Shown here: one piece after another, positions 11,874 to 20,992 of the stretch
Numbering within the stretch: position 1 is the first letter of the stretch
Layout of the letters: each line of letters opens with the position of its first letter
NCBI RefSeq assembly: GCF_900107795.1
Contig: NZ_FNRL01000027.1
Coordinates: 1-64,000, forward strand
Origin: Chitinophaga terrae (ex Kim and Jung 2007)
Lineage (GTDB): Bacteria > Bacteroidota > Bacteroidia > Chitinophagales > Chitinophagaceae
Length of the DNA: 64,000 nucleotides
Direction: 5' to 3'
Notes under the pieces: model-generated
The model's input: the letters and a program-made list of their open reading frames with translations, nothing else
Told to the model about the DNA's origin: nothing
Database searches by the model: none
Position numbers and translations under genes: made by a program

Positions 11874-12494
11874 CTACTGTTTTTTAAACCTCACGCCTAC
11901 ACGGCAATCACCGGGTTCGCCCCTGGCTTCGTCGCAAATGTTATTAAAAAATGTAACAATCCTGCGTCCATCTGCCAGGTTGAGGATAAATTTAAACAGA
12001 AAGTAATCGTTTACCCCCACATTTGCAAGATTAACATGGTTCATATCTGCCAATTGCGCGGCAGTAAAGGAATATGTTTTCGGGAAGGTGGTAACGGTTT
12101 CATATAGATGATCGTTGCTTCCCACGATACTGGGCAACGGGAACTGGGCAATATTCGGGTAGATGTTTCCCGGTGTGGAGATCACCAACGGGTAAGCCGG
12201 CACACTGGCTTCCGCCTTGTTATAACTATTATACACTTCAATAGAGGTCACCGTTTCCTTGCCAAACCCTTCCCAGCTGAGAGTAAATGCAAACTGCTGG
12301 CTGGCTACATCCGGGTCTTTCAGGTTGAAGAAAGCCACTTTACCCGTTTGCTTTGTTGGCAGGGCTGTTTTGGTGGTATCTATCGTTACCACAGGAACAG
12401 CGGTATAAGTATAGTTCTCCCACTCATATTTCACTTTCTTGCAGGCAATGCCGAACAACAGCATGGAACCTAATATGATAATTGCACTTTTCAT
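11874..12494 (-). CDS. Small SusCD-associated lipoprotein
   Basis: This 206-aa protein has a lipoprotein signal (LLFGIAC, Cys at about 18), so it is probably anchored to the outer membrane. The rest is beta-rich without a motif I can name. Two Cys residues near the C-terminus (NICDEARGEPGDC) may form a disulfide. It follows SusD by 22 bp, the place where Sus-like operons carry an accessory surface binding protein (SusE/F position), and precedes the peptidases. A role in binding the peptide ligand is inferred from position only. Confidence 0.75.
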   Translation of the reverse strand: MKSAIIILGSMLLFGIACKKVKYEWENYTYTAVPVVTIDTTKTALPTKQTGKVAFFNLKDPDVASQQFAFTLSWEGFGKETVTSIEVYNSYNKAEASVPAYPLVISTPGNIYPNIAQFPLPSIVGSNDHLYETVTTFPKTYSFTAAQLADMNHVNLANVGVNDYFLFKFILNLADGRRIVTFFNNICDEARGEPGDCRVGVRFKKQ

Positions 12495-12516
12495 AAAAAT
12501 ATGTTTTGATCAATCA

Positions 12517-14127
12517 TTATTTATCCCAGAATACAGGCGTAGTTTGTTGCTTCACCTGCAGGCGGCCGGCGTTTTCGCCCAGGCTGGTGTTGGCAATAAG
12601 CTCCGTTTCGGAGTAGTAAAGCCGCAACGGGAATACATTCAGCGGCGACAAAGGAGGCCGTAAAGCGGGCCAGCCTGTTCTCCTGTAATCGTTGTATGCC
12701 TCCATGCCGTTGCCGAATTGCGCAATGTATTTCTGGGTAATCAGTACGGCCAGCTTGTCGTTTGCCGATGCAGCGTCGAATTTCTGTGCAGCCGCTTCTG
12801 CAAACGAATTGATCGCAGCAGCAGCCATCGGCACTCCCCCATTTGAAGAAGCATAGGTACTGATACTTGTAAGGTTGGCGATGATGCCTTCTTTAAGCAA
12901 TTGCCTGGCATCTTCGCCTGTATTCAAAGTAAGCGCAGCTTCTGCGCGGATAAATTTCACCATGGCATTGGTGATAAAAGGCATCAAACCCGCGCCATTG
13001 CCGTCTGTAGGCCCTACCACCTTTAAACTGCCTGTAGCCCCGGTATTGGTCAGGTATTGATTAGCAGCGGGAAGATTATTGATCGGCGCATTGTCGTACA
13101 GGCCGCCCGCCGGGTAAATACCAAAGGTTGAACGACGGTTCAGATCGGCCGGCGCAGCAGTGCCATCACCAGGGTTCCTGCCATAATACCCATTGCTGTT
13201 ATTGCTGTTATTTAGTCCTGCTGTTGCATTCTGGCGGAAGATGAAGTATCGCAACCTTGGATCATCGCTGTTAAACAGCAGGTCAATAAACGCCTGGTTC
13301 TGGTAGAAGGTTTTACTTCCCTGGTATTCCGATCTATGCCATGGATGGCGGTTATTAGGATTCTGACCAGGACCGAACCGGAAAGTAAAGTCCTGGGCAT
13401 TGGAGTTATTGGAACCGCCCATCAGCATGGCTGCATTTGCGATCAATGACCTGATAGTATCTGCAGACCTGGCAGGATTTACCAGGCGAACCTGGTTATA
13501 GAGTTTCAGTTTCAGCGAATTGGCCATAGCAAGCCACGACGATTTGCTTCCGCCGTAGATCATGTCTGCCGTTGCCGGAACAAGTGTAGCGGCACTTACT
13601 TTATTCGCCTCCGCGATTCCTTCTTCTATCGTTTTGAAAACCGCCTCGTAGATCTCCGCTCCCTTCTCGAACTTAGGACTTACGTTGTTTTGTCCCTGCT
13701 GGCTTTCGCTGTATGGGATGTCGCCCCACATATCCACCAGGAGGCTGACAAGATATGCCTTTTCGAACTTGGCAACAGCCGAATACCCCCACTGCTCCTG
13801 GACAGCGCTTGCCCGGATCACCGATTCGAGGTCGTTCAGCGTTTGCGTATAGAAGCCGTTCCAGGAGTCGTCGAAGCTGGTGCCCTGCTGCTGCAGGCGG
13901 CTCAGGCCCGACGAGAAGACCGTGTACTGCATAAAGGTAGCGGTACCGCTGTTAAGCTGGTACATGTTGGCTGCCATAGAAACCTGCGTTGCAGGAAGCA
14001 ACAGCGGCAACTGTGCGGTTACCGGGTTATTGGGATCAGTGTTGATGTCTACAAACTTACTGCAGGCAGTAAAACTCAACATGCTGGCTAACCCGATTGT
14101 ATATACGAAATTATGTAGTGATTTCAT
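12517..14127 (-). CDS. SusD/RagB-type outer-membrane lipoprotein (SusD-like_2 branch)
   Basis: This 536-aa surface lipoprotein pairs with SusC to capture oligomeric nutrient. The lipobox is in LASMLSFTACSKFVD, followed by INTDPNNP and LPATQVSMA, which mark the SusD-like_2 branch. Further family segments are FEKAYLVSLLVDMWGDIPYSES and the C-terminal YIAQFGNGMEAYNDYRRTGWP. It lies 16 bp behind SusC. With two carboxypeptidases and an amidohydrolase downstream, the ligand is more likely a peptide or protein fragment than a glycan; this rests on context. Confidence 0.93.
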   Translation of the reverse strand: MKSLHNFVYTIGLASMLSFTACSKFVDINTDPNNPVTAQLPLLLPATQVSMAANMYQLNSGTATFMQYTVFSSGLSRLQQQGTSFDDSWNGFYTQTLNDLESVIRASAVQEQWGYSAVAKFEKAYLVSLLVDMWGDIPYSESQQGQNNVSPKFEKGAEIYEAVFKTIEEGIAEANKVSAATLVPATADMIYGGSKSSWLAMANSLKLKLYNQVRLVNPARSADTIRSLIANAAMLMGGSNNSNAQDFTFRFGPGQNPNNRHPWHRSEYQGSKTFYQNQAFIDLLFNSDDPRLRYFIFRQNATAGLNNSNNSNGYYGRNPGDGTAAPADLNRRSTFGIYPAGGLYDNAPINNLPAANQYLTNTGATGSLKVVGPTDGNGAGLMPFITNAMVKFIRAEAALTLNTGEDARQLLKEGIIANLTSISTYASSNGGVPMAAAAINSFAEAAAQKFDAASANDKLAVLITQKYIAQFGNGMEAYNDYRRTGWPALRPPLSPLNVFPLRLYYSETELIANTSLGENAGRLQVKQQTTPVFWDK

Positions 14128-14143
14128 GTTGCAGAGTATTAGA

Positions 14144-17100
14144 TCAGAAAGAACATTTCAGGTTCACGCCAAAACGTTTGGTAGTAGGCACCGCCAGGTT
14201 ATCGTACCCCTGCGAGTTTCCTACGCCCAGCGAGCTGACTTCAGGATCGAAATGCGTGTACTTCGGGAAATTAGGCGCCTTATACCAGAGGTTGCGGCCG
14301 GTGAACGAAATACTGGCAGCGCCGAACGGCGTTTTGCCCAGGAAACTTTTGGGAATGTCGTAACCCAATGCGATCTCCCGCAGCCTGAACACAGTAGCGT
14401 CAAATACGGAGCCTTCGTTAATACCTCCGTTGCCCGGCCCCATGCTGCTGCTGAAGAAATGGTCTTCCCATGATAAGGCCACGTTGTTGGGGATCTTGTT
14501 CCCTTTATCGTCGAGCAGCGGGGTTTGGGTATTGATATCTCCCAATACGCCCGGCGAAACAATGGCAAACTCACGGTTCTCCATATCCCTTGTTACGCCG
14601 CGCGACAGCATTTCAGCCACTGTACGGGAAAATATCTGTCCGCCCTGCTTCCAATCGAACAAAATGTTCAGCGAGAAATTTTTGAAATGGAAGCTATTCG
14701 TAATACCGAAAATGAAATCAGGATTCGGGTTGCCGATAGGCTTTAAAGCCCCTGCTATTAATGGTTTACCCGTATTGGGATCTATCAGTACATTACCTTC
14801 ATCATCCCTGGCATAGGCGGTACCCTGTATCAGTCCATACGGCTGGCCTACAATATGCACGCTGCTGGTACCGTTGGTACCGCCGTAACTGAAACGTTCA
14901 TATCCGCCCAGGTTCTGTATAATATTCCGGTTACGCGTGAAGTTGGCGGAGATATCCCAGTTCAGTCCTGTGGCACTTCTCAGCGGGGCGCCGGTAAACC
15001 CTATCTCAATTCCCTTGTTGGTAGCTTCACCCAGGTTGAGGATCTGCGTCATGTAACCGGAGGAAGGAGCTGCAGTTACTTCGAATATCTGGCTGGTACT
15101 TTTCTTATTGTACCAGGTAAAGTCGATGCCTATCCTGTTTTGAAAGAATTGCAGTTCTGTACCTAATTCCAGCTCTGTGATGAACTCGGGTTTCAGGTTA
15201 GCGTTAGTAAGCAGGTTGGCCAGCGTTACTACGTTATACGTGCTGCCGCCGGGCGGCGTGAATGGAAGCCCCACGTTTGCCGGGCTGGAAGATGCGCCCA
15301 GAACAGGGTTGATCTGGTAGAAGTTCTGCGTCTGGTAAGGCGATGCTTCATTTCCCACGCGGGTGTATCCCGCCCGGATCTTACCGAAATTCAACACGGC
15401 TTTCGACATAGGCAGCGCTTCTGTAAAGATCAGCGATCCATTTACACCGCCATAGAAATAGCTCCTGTTGTTGGCGGGCAAAGTAGAAGAAATATCGTTC
15501 CTGCCTACCAGGTTCAGGGAGGCAAAATTTTTATAATCGAGGGTGATATCTGTAAAGAAAGCGTAGTAGCGCTGCTTCAGCAGATTCCTGTTATTGATCA
15601 ATTGTATTGGTGTAACGGAACTGGTGTTATTGATATCCACCAGGTCGGCAACAATGATATTGTCGCCATAAAAAGCTTTCCTGTCTGTAAGCCGCTGGTT
15701 CACGTTATTGCCGAGGATCACTTTCAGGTTCCAGTCGGGCGTCAGCGATTTGGTAGCGGTCAGCAACAAAGTATTATCCAGTTCCTGCCTGTAGATGTTA
15801 TCGGTTGTGATACTACCGTTGGGGTAAGACGAACTTCCTTTGCCTCTTACGCTTACCCTCCTGTCGGTATACGCATTGAACCCGATAGTATTCTGTACAT
15901 TCAGCCAGGGCAAAGGATCGAATCCCAGAACCAGGTTGCCGTAGTACCTGTCAACCGCGCTTGTGGAAGGGCTATGTTTTACGGACCAGTAAGGGTTATC
16001 AATACCCGTATAGTCGTATACGTTGCTACCATCCAAAGGGTTCTCGTACGGGTAGTTAGTCAGGTCATAGCTGGTAGGCACATACATCAGCGTTGACATG
16101 ATAGAACCGGTTAAACCGCCGATAGGCGGCGTTTTCTGGCGGGTGATCACGTAATTGATCGAGCCGCTTGCATAGAATTTATTATCCAGTTTGATGTTGC
16201 CGCCGATGTTGACGGATGTTCTGTTGATATCGTTGCCGGGAACAACGCCGGTGTTCCTTGTATCGGAGAAACCTGCGTTGAAGTTGCCTTTTTCGCTGCC
16301 CGAGGAGATGGTGATAGCATTTTCATAAACGCTGCCTGTACGGAAGAAATTCTTCACGTTTTCGCGGGCATATGATTTATATGGCACCTGTATAGGCGTA
16401 ACGCCGTCGGCCTCATAAAACTGCGGGAACACCGCGGATGAGAATTGTCTTGTTAACTGGTGAGGGATGGTTTTGCGGGTAGGAATAATACTTTGCACCC
16501 CTTCAAATGGTTGGCCCCAGGAAGCGTAAACGCCCTGGCGGTAATCATTGTTGGTTCCCTGCCCGTATTTGGTCTGGTATTCGGGCAATCCCGATACCTG
16601 TTCAAAGGAATAGCCTGTATTGTACGTGATCTCCGTTCCTTTACGGCTCTTTTTCTTGCCGGCCTTCGTGGTGATGATGATCGCGCCATTGGCTGCACGG
16701 GAGCCGTAAAGGGCGGCAGCAGCCGCCCCCTTCAGCACCGTCATTGATTGTATGTTGTTAGGGTCGAGGTCAAAAGCCCTGTTAGTCACCCCTACTCCTC
16801 CTACCGTGGTAGCGCCAACATTCGCGAAACTGGAGTTATCGAATGGTACGCCGTCAACGACAAAGAGAGGTTGGTTGTTTCCGTTTAACGAAGAGTTGCC
16901 GCGTATGGTAATGTTGGTACCGCCGCCGGCAACGCCGCCAGCCGATTGAATATTAACGCCCGCTACTTTCCCTGTCAGCGCCCTGACAGGATCGGGTTCT
17001 GATTTTTGTGCGAGTTTATCTGAGCTAACGGTGCTAACGGAATAGCCTAAGCTGGTTTTTTGCCTGGCTATTCCTGCAGCCGTTACCACTATATCCTGCA

Positions 17101-17719
17101 GCTGCTTAACAGCAGCTTTAAGTCTGATGGTTCCCGCTTCGGATGCTTTCACGTCCATCACATCATATCCTATTGCTGTAATAACGAGGATAGCGCCCTC
17201 TTTTACCTTTATTGAGAAACTGCCATCCGGTCCTGAAACGGTGCCGTTTGAAGTACCTTTTTCAACAATAGTGGCGCCGGGGAATGGCTCGCCAGATTCG
17301 CTGAGTATTTTTCCTTTTACCTGGAGATCGGCATAATTGCCCGAAGCGGTTGGTTTCTGATGGTTATCCTTTAGAACAATATAATCGTCGGTCGCTACAA
17401 AAGCGATGTCCAAACCGGCCAGCAGTTTATCCAACACTTTGCCCAGTTCTTCCTGGTTGGCGCTGGCAGATACTTTACGATCCAGTGCGATATGGTTGGA
17501 ACTGTATACGAATTTGATGGCTGTCTTGTCATGGATCTGGCTAAGTACCCCTTTAAGGCTCACATCATCGGCCTGCAATGAAATTTTCCGGTCAAGGATA
17601 CTTTGGGCATGACCTGAAACCGGGCAGGCGATGCCGCACAGCACATTGGTCAGGAGATAGAGCGTAGCGGCCTTCCGGCATTTGGACAGGAAAACATTTG
17701 TTGTTAGATTTAGGTGCAT
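14144..17719 (-). CDS. SusC/RagA-type TonB-dependent transporter with STN domain
   Basis: This 1191-aa outer-membrane transporter has, in order: a signal peptide (ending near SGHAQS, about 39), a secretin/TonB short N-terminal domain (about 45-115, ISLQADDVSLKGVLSQIHDK), a carboxypeptidase-regulatory-like beta domain (about 128-205), a TonB-box-like stretch (LQDIVVTAAG), the plug (about 215-350) and the 22-strand barrel ending in the final Phe. The STN domain is the part that touches FecR in sigma-linked transporters, which agrees with the sigma and FecR genes directly upstream. It is first of the uptake and enzyme operon, after a hairpin at 17806-17840. Confidence 0.95.
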   Translation of the reverse strand: MHLNLTTNVFLSKCRKAATLYLLTNVLCGIACPVSGHAQSILDRKISLQADDVSLKGVLSQIHDKTAIKFVYSSNHIALDRKVSASANQEELGKVLDKLLAGLDIAFVATDDYIVLKDNHQKPTASGNYADLQVKGKILSESGEPFPGATIVEKGTSNGTVSGPDGSFSIKVKEGAILVITAIGYDVMDVKASEAGTIRLKAAVKQLQDIVVTAAGIARQKTSLGYSVSTVSSDKLAQKSEPDPVRALTGKVAGVNIQSAGGVAGGGTNITIRGNSSLNGNNQPLFVVDGVPFDNSSFANVGATTVGGVGVTNRAFDLDPNNIQSMTVLKGAAAAALYGSRAANGAIIITTKAGKKKSRKGTEITYNTGYSFEQVSGLPEYQTKYGQGTNNDYRQGVYASWGQPFEGVQSIIPTRKTIPHQLTRQFSSAVFPQFYEADGVTPIQVPYKSYARENVKNFFRTGSVYENAITISSGSEKGNFNAGFSDTRNTGVVPGNDINRTSVNIGGNIKLDNKFYASGSINYVITRQKTPPIGGLTGSIMSTLMYVPTSYDLTNYPYENPLDGSNVYDYTGIDNPYWSVKHSPSTSAVDRYYGNLVLGFDPLPWLNVQNTIGFNAYTDRRVSVRGKGSSSYPNGSITTDNIYRQELDNTLLLTATKSLTPDWNLKVILGNNVNQRLTDRKAFYGDNIIVADLVDINNTSSVTPIQLINNRNLLKQRYYAFFTDITLDYKNFASLNLVGRNDISSTLPANNRSYFYGGVNGSLIFTEALPMSKAVLNFGKIRAGYTRVGNEASPYQTQNFYQINPVLGASSSPANVGLPFTPPGGSTYNVVTLANLLTNANLKPEFITELELGTELQFFQNRIGIDFTWYNKKSTSQIFEVTAAPSSGYMTQILNLGEATNKGIEIGFTGAPLRSATGLNWDISANFTRNRNIIQNLGGYERFSYGGTNGTSSVHIVGQPYGLIQGTAYARDDEGNVLIDPNTGKPLIAGALKPIGNPNPDFIFGITNSFHFKNFSLNILFDWKQGGQIFSRTVAEMLSRGVTRDMENREFAIVSPGVLGDINTQTPLLDDKGNKIPNNVALSWEDHFFSSSMGPGNGGINEGSVFDATVFRLREIALGYDIPKSFLGKTPFGAASISFTGRNLWYKAPNFPKYTHFDPEVSSLGVGNSQGYDNLAVPTTKRFGVNLKCSF

Positions 17720-17805
17720 AACCTTGTACTTTGTTTGATTGCTAAAGAATTGGACAAAGGATTCCCTTCCGCGCTGTCACGCGGTCATAAGCAGGGTTTT
17801 TCAAC

Positions 17806-17840
17806 AAAAGCTGGCGGGGCTGTCACCCCCCGGCTTTTTT
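17806..17840. terminator. Hairpin between FecR and SusC
   Basis: AAAAGC-rich arms (about 806-819 pairing with 826-838, with one wobble and one mismatch) form a GC-rich stem with T runs on both sides. On the - strand it lies after the FecR gene and before SusC, so it could end the sigma-FecR transcript or attenuate read-through into the transporter operon. Confidence 0.6.
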
Positions 17841-17909
17841 AATTACAGGTTTGTTGAGTCATTTGATTGTGTTTTTGCTTGTTACAGTTTCTGATTTTGG
17901 TTGCGCATT

Positions 17910-18863
17910 TCATTTTTCACTTTTTTGTTTAAGTAAAATAGATTTTCCGTTTGCGTTAAATTCCAGGTTGAGCGCCTGGCAGATCATGTTCATAGATTGA
18001 TCCAGGGACTGGTCTGTCAGATCCGCTGTGAGCCGGTTTGCGGCGATAGCCGTGTCGGATAAGCGGATAGTGACATCGAACTTCCTCTCGATGCGGTTTA
18101 GAATGTTGTTTAGCCTGGCATCATTAAAAGCCATTCCATATTCGGTTTGCTCAATAATAGATCTTACATTGCTACTATCTTGTGGTTGCTGCCGTATAGC
18201 AGATTGCTGAGGGGTATAGATTGCCTGCTGAGCGGGTGATAAGGTGACCGGCTGGCGTGCAGGTGCGGAAATGACGATCTTTCCTGTGAGTAATGTTATA
18301 GATACAGAATCTCCTGTTGTTTTTATATTAAAGCTGGTTCCAAGCACTTTGGTTGTCAGGGCTCCTGACCGTACCAGGAACGGGCGGCTGGCATCTTTGG
18401 CAATTTCAAACAGTCCTTCCCCGATAATGGTAACTTCCCGTTTGCCCGGCGGAAAGGTTTTAGGGCAAAGCAATTCACTGTTACCTTTCAGCCACACGAT
18501 AGACCCATCCGATAGTATTTGCTTCCTGGTAGTTCCTTTGCTGTAGAAGGAAATGATCCGGTGAGGCGCAAAGAGATCGAGAAGCCAGGGACTGAGCGAT
18601 ACGATCAGCAATATAGCTGCCGCCGCGCCTGCAAACGTTTTCCAGTTGACCAGGGAGACAATGCGTTCCCTGCGTCGTATCTGCCGGGAAAGGCGATTGT
18701 AGCCCGCTATCCTGCTGCGCTCTTTTTCATCTTCACCAAGCAGTTCGAAGCGCTGCTCGTCGCCGATGGTATCCAGCCACAACTCCAGTTGCGATGCGGT
18801 GGCAGGGTCTAACCTGCCGGCTAAATAGTCATCGATCAGTTGTTTGAAAGCTGTTTGATCCAT
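17910..18863 (-). CDS. FecR-type anti-sigma factor of the peptide Sus locus
   Basis: This is a 317-aa single-pass inner-membrane regulator: a cytoplasmic N-terminal part (about 1-70, LIDDYLAGRLDPATASQLELWL), a membrane helix (about 76-95, FAGAAAAILLIVSLSPWLLDL), a periplasmic FecR domain (about 110-215, GSIVWLKGNSELLCP and GEGLFEIAKD) and a C-terminal DUF4974-like domain (NNILNRIERKFDVTIRL). It lies between its sigma gene (57 bp upstream) and SusC, the standard order. It should release the sigma factor when the STN domain of the loaded transporter signals. Confidence 0.93.
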   Translation of the reverse strand: MDQTAFKQLIDDYLAGRLDPATASQLELWLDTIGDEQRFELLGEDEKERSRIAGYNRLSRQIRRRERIVSLVNWKTFAGAAAAILLIVSLSPWLLDLFAPHRIISFYSKGTTRKQILSDGSIVWLKGNSELLCPKTFPPGKREVTIIGEGLFEIAKDASRPFLVRSGALTTKVLGTSFNIKTTGDSVSITLLTGKIVISAPARQPVTLSPAQQAIYTPQQSAIRQQPQDSSNVRSIIEQTEYGMAFNDARLNNILNRIERKFDVTIRLSDTAIAANRLTADLTDQSLDQSMNMICQALNLEFNANGKSILLKQKSEK

Positions 18864-18920
18864 CGGTTGTTGTTCTTATACTAAGGAAGTAACGCGAACA
18901 AACGCATACACCTACACGAT

Positions 18921-19529
18921 TCAAAAAAAATTTTTCAGCTCAGTACAAACGAGCAACAACCAGCTATATTGATGTTTCAGCGCTGTTCTTAATTGTCGCA
19001 GCGCTTTGGTCAGTTGATTTTCTACTGTTTTGTGAGATATATTCAGTAAAGTGGCAATGTCGTTAATTGAAAGATGCTGGTGCCTGCTCATCCTGAAAAT
19101 TTGCTGGCATTTTTCCGGCAACCGCGATATTTCCTTCTCCATGGCTTGCTTCAGGTTGGAGGCTTCTATTTTTTCTTCATTGGAATTATCACTCAGCTGT
19201 TCCCTGTATTCAGAGAAATCGGTAGCATATGTTCTGCGCGTTTTGCAATTCCTGATATAGTTCAGCAACTGGTACCTGATTGCACCAAACAGGTAAGCGG
19301 ATAATGTATGGGTTAACTGCAGCTCTTCCCGCTTGTTCCACAATGAAATAAAAACTTCCTGTACAATTTCTTCCGCTACTTCCCTGTCTGAAGTCCTGTT
19401 AAAAATATACCCGTACAGTTTAGGCCAATATTGATCGTAAATAGCTTTAAAAGCCTGCATATCCCCTGATCTTAATAAGGTGATCATGCGCGCTTCCCCA
19501 TATAAATTATATTTATTTACAATATTCAA
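18921..19529 (-). CDS. ECF sigma-70 factor controlling the peptide Sus locus
   Basis: This 202-aa ECF sigma factor of the Bacteroidota FecI-like type has region 2 at about 25-95 (YDQYWPKLYGYIFNRTSDREVAEEIVQEVF) and region 4 at about 135-190 (LPEKCQQIFRMSR, then LLNISHKTVENQLTKALRQLR). An internal ATG at 19487 is an alternative start. The C-terminal extension (SWLLLVCTELKNFF) is hydrophobic and slightly unusual. It is the first gene of the sigma-FecR-SusCD series; the AT-rich 226 bp upstream should carry its promoter. Confidence 0.93.
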   Translation of the reverse strand: MNIVNKYNLYGEARMITLLRSGDMQAFKAIYDQYWPKLYGYIFNRTSDREVAEEIVQEVFISLWNKREELQLTHTLSAYLFGAIRYQLLNYIRNCKTRRTYATDFSEYREQLSDNSNEEKIEASNLKQAMEKEISRLPEKCQQIFRMSRHQHLSINDIATLLNISHKTVENQLTKALRQLRTALKHQYSWLLLVCTELKNFF

Positions 19530-19755
19530 TATTTAATCCATTTTCCTGTTTATAATTATAAAAGAACAAAAAATATTACAATTTTCATAACCATAATATT
19601 CATTTTTTATGTTCATACGCATCAAAAAACATATTTTTCGCGACAACCTTCAATAAACACTAGACAATTTTAATTACAAATTTTTACCAAATTTTAAATT
19701 CATCTTCCGGCTTCTTCACATATTTTTTATATTAACAACCGGGCATGCCACTAAC

Positions 19756-20871
19756 ATGCGATTTATGAAGAACTTACTACCGGCGATTATATTATTCCTG
19801 TTTTTTAGCCCCCGCGCATGGTCGCAGGCCTCGCATGAAAAAATGAACGAACTGGCTGCACGGCTTGATTCTGTTTCAGAACGCCTGAACCAAACTTCGG
19901 TTTATATATCTGCCAACAAAGACATCTTTATAGCCGGGGAAGATCTCTGGTTTAACGCCTTCGTACTGAATGCGAGGGACTTTTCGTTAATACATACTGA
20001 TAACACGCTTTACCTGCGTTTGCAACACACAGAAACAGACAGCACCATATGGCAGGAAATAATACCGGTCAGCGATACACAGCAGGGCATTGCAGAAGCC
20101 ACGCTGTATGATGCGGAGCTAAGACCGATGGCAACCCGTTTGGTATATCTTCATCCGCAACAACAACTGAACATCAGCTTAAGTTTATCAAAACCTGACT
20201 GTCAGCGCAAAGAGAAGCTGATGCTTAAAATAAAAACAACCAATCCTTCAGGTCGGCCCGTTCCTGCCGCACTAAGCGTTAAAGCCACAGATAAGCTGTT
20301 CAGCAATCCACATAACGCAAAGGATATTGTAAGCTACTATTATCTCGCTACGCAGCTACGGGGAAGAATATACGATCCTGCCTGGTACTTCGATCCTTCC
20401 AACAAGGATAGTCAATCAGCGCTGGATCTTTTGCTGCTGACCCAGGGCTGGAGCAGGTATACCTGGAATGATGAAAACATCCGCGCCACTGTGGCGCAAC
20501 CAGGCAGGTTGGCCGACAGCCTCGAATCGTATATTCTCCCCGTTAAAAAAGCAGGGTATAAACCGGCGCCATTGACGTTAATGTTGTTCAATTACAACAA
20601 AAAAAATATGCGCGTTACCGTTACCGACAGCAGCGGTAAATTCTATATAACGCCCGATGACCTGGCAATCGGAAGTCGTTTCTTCATTAAATACCTCTCA
20701 GAAAAAGAATACAGCATACAGGTATCCGATCCTTTCCGGGTAATCAATTCAACCATCAGGCAAAAACCGCCTATTACCGGCCCTTTCATTGGAACAGTTG
20801 AAGGAGTGGCAGACCTGGGACTCCTGGGAACAAGGCAGTTTAATTTCAGCGTAACAGGAAACGTTCCCTAA
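19756..20871 (+). CDS. Exported MG2/macroglobulin-like protein, short form
   Basis: This 371-aa protein has a signal peptide (about 1-24, ending near RAWSQ). The segment SVYISANKDIFIAGEDLWF is typical of the MG2-type domain in Bacteroidota surface proteins, and LLLTQGWSRYTWND is the motif that in the large relatives precedes a TonB plug domain. Those relatives are usually 800 aa or more; here the protein stops soon after a carboxypeptidase-regulatory-like stretch (RVTVTDSSGKFYITPD), and the central part also looks shortened. The frame is intact, so it may be a genuine compact form. Function is unknown; it probably sits in the periplasm or cell envelope. Confidence 0.7.
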   Translation: MRFMKNLLPAIILFLFFSPRAWSQASHEKMNELAARLDSVSERLNQTSVYISANKDIFIAGEDLWFNAFVLNARDFSLIHTDNTLYLRLQHTETDSTIWQEIIPVSDTQQGIAEATLYDAELRPMATRLVYLHPQQQLNISLSLSKPDCQRKEKLMLKIKTTNPSGRPVPAALSVKATDKLFSNPHNAKDIVSYYYLATQLRGRIYDPAWYFDPSNKDSQSALDLLLLTQGWSRYTWNDENIRATVAQPGRLADSLESYILPVKKAGYKPAPLTLMLFNYNKKNMRVTVTDSSGKFYITPDDLAIGSRFFIKYLSEKEYSIQVSDPFRVINSTIRQKPPITGPFIGTVEGVADLGLLGTRQFNFSVTGNVP

Positions 20872-20884
20872 CCCTTCTTTTTCC

Positions 20885-20892
20885 TATCTTTG
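20885..20892 (+). promoter_or_regulatory. Bacteroidota -7 promoter box for the TPP riboswitch transcript
   Basis: The octamer TATCTTTG matches the TAnnTTTG consensus. Transcription would start about 5-8 nt downstream, at the first bases of the riboswitch P1 stem. A -33 element is weak. Confidence 0.6.
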
Positions 20893-20897
20893 CCCCG

Positions 20898-20981
20898 GCC
20901 CACCCGGGGTGCCTTACTATCAGGCTGAGATCACAACCCGTGGAACCTTTGACAGGATAATGCCGGTCAGGAAAGGTGGGC
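20898..20981 (+). promoter_or_regulatory. TPP (THI-box) riboswitch
   Basis: The sequence carries the invariant blocks of the thiamine pyrophosphate aptamer in order: GGGGTGCC (20906-20912 region), CTGAGA (20925-20930), ACCC then GAACCT (around 20936-20948), and GGATAATGCC (around 20954-20964). The outer P1 stem is a perfect 7-bp pair, GCCCACC (20898-20904) with GGTGGGC (20975-20981). The start codon of the next gene is at 20993, only 11 nt beyond P1. There is no room for a terminator, so control is probably at translation initiation, with ligand-bound P1 masking the start region. Aptamer identity is strong; the mode of control is inferred. Confidence 0.92.
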
Positions 20982-20992
20982 AGTGATGTATC

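Noticed and set aside
13880..14473. 197-aa + strand frame across the SusC/SusD junction
   Set aside because: It is antisense to the end of SusC and the start of SusD, both strongly supported.
20893..20909. GC-rich hairpin (CCCCGG with CCGGGG) that would compete with P1 of the TPP riboswitch, as a possible expression switch
   Set aside because: The -7 box at 20885-20892 puts the transcription start at about 20897-20900, so the left arm would mostly not be transcribed.
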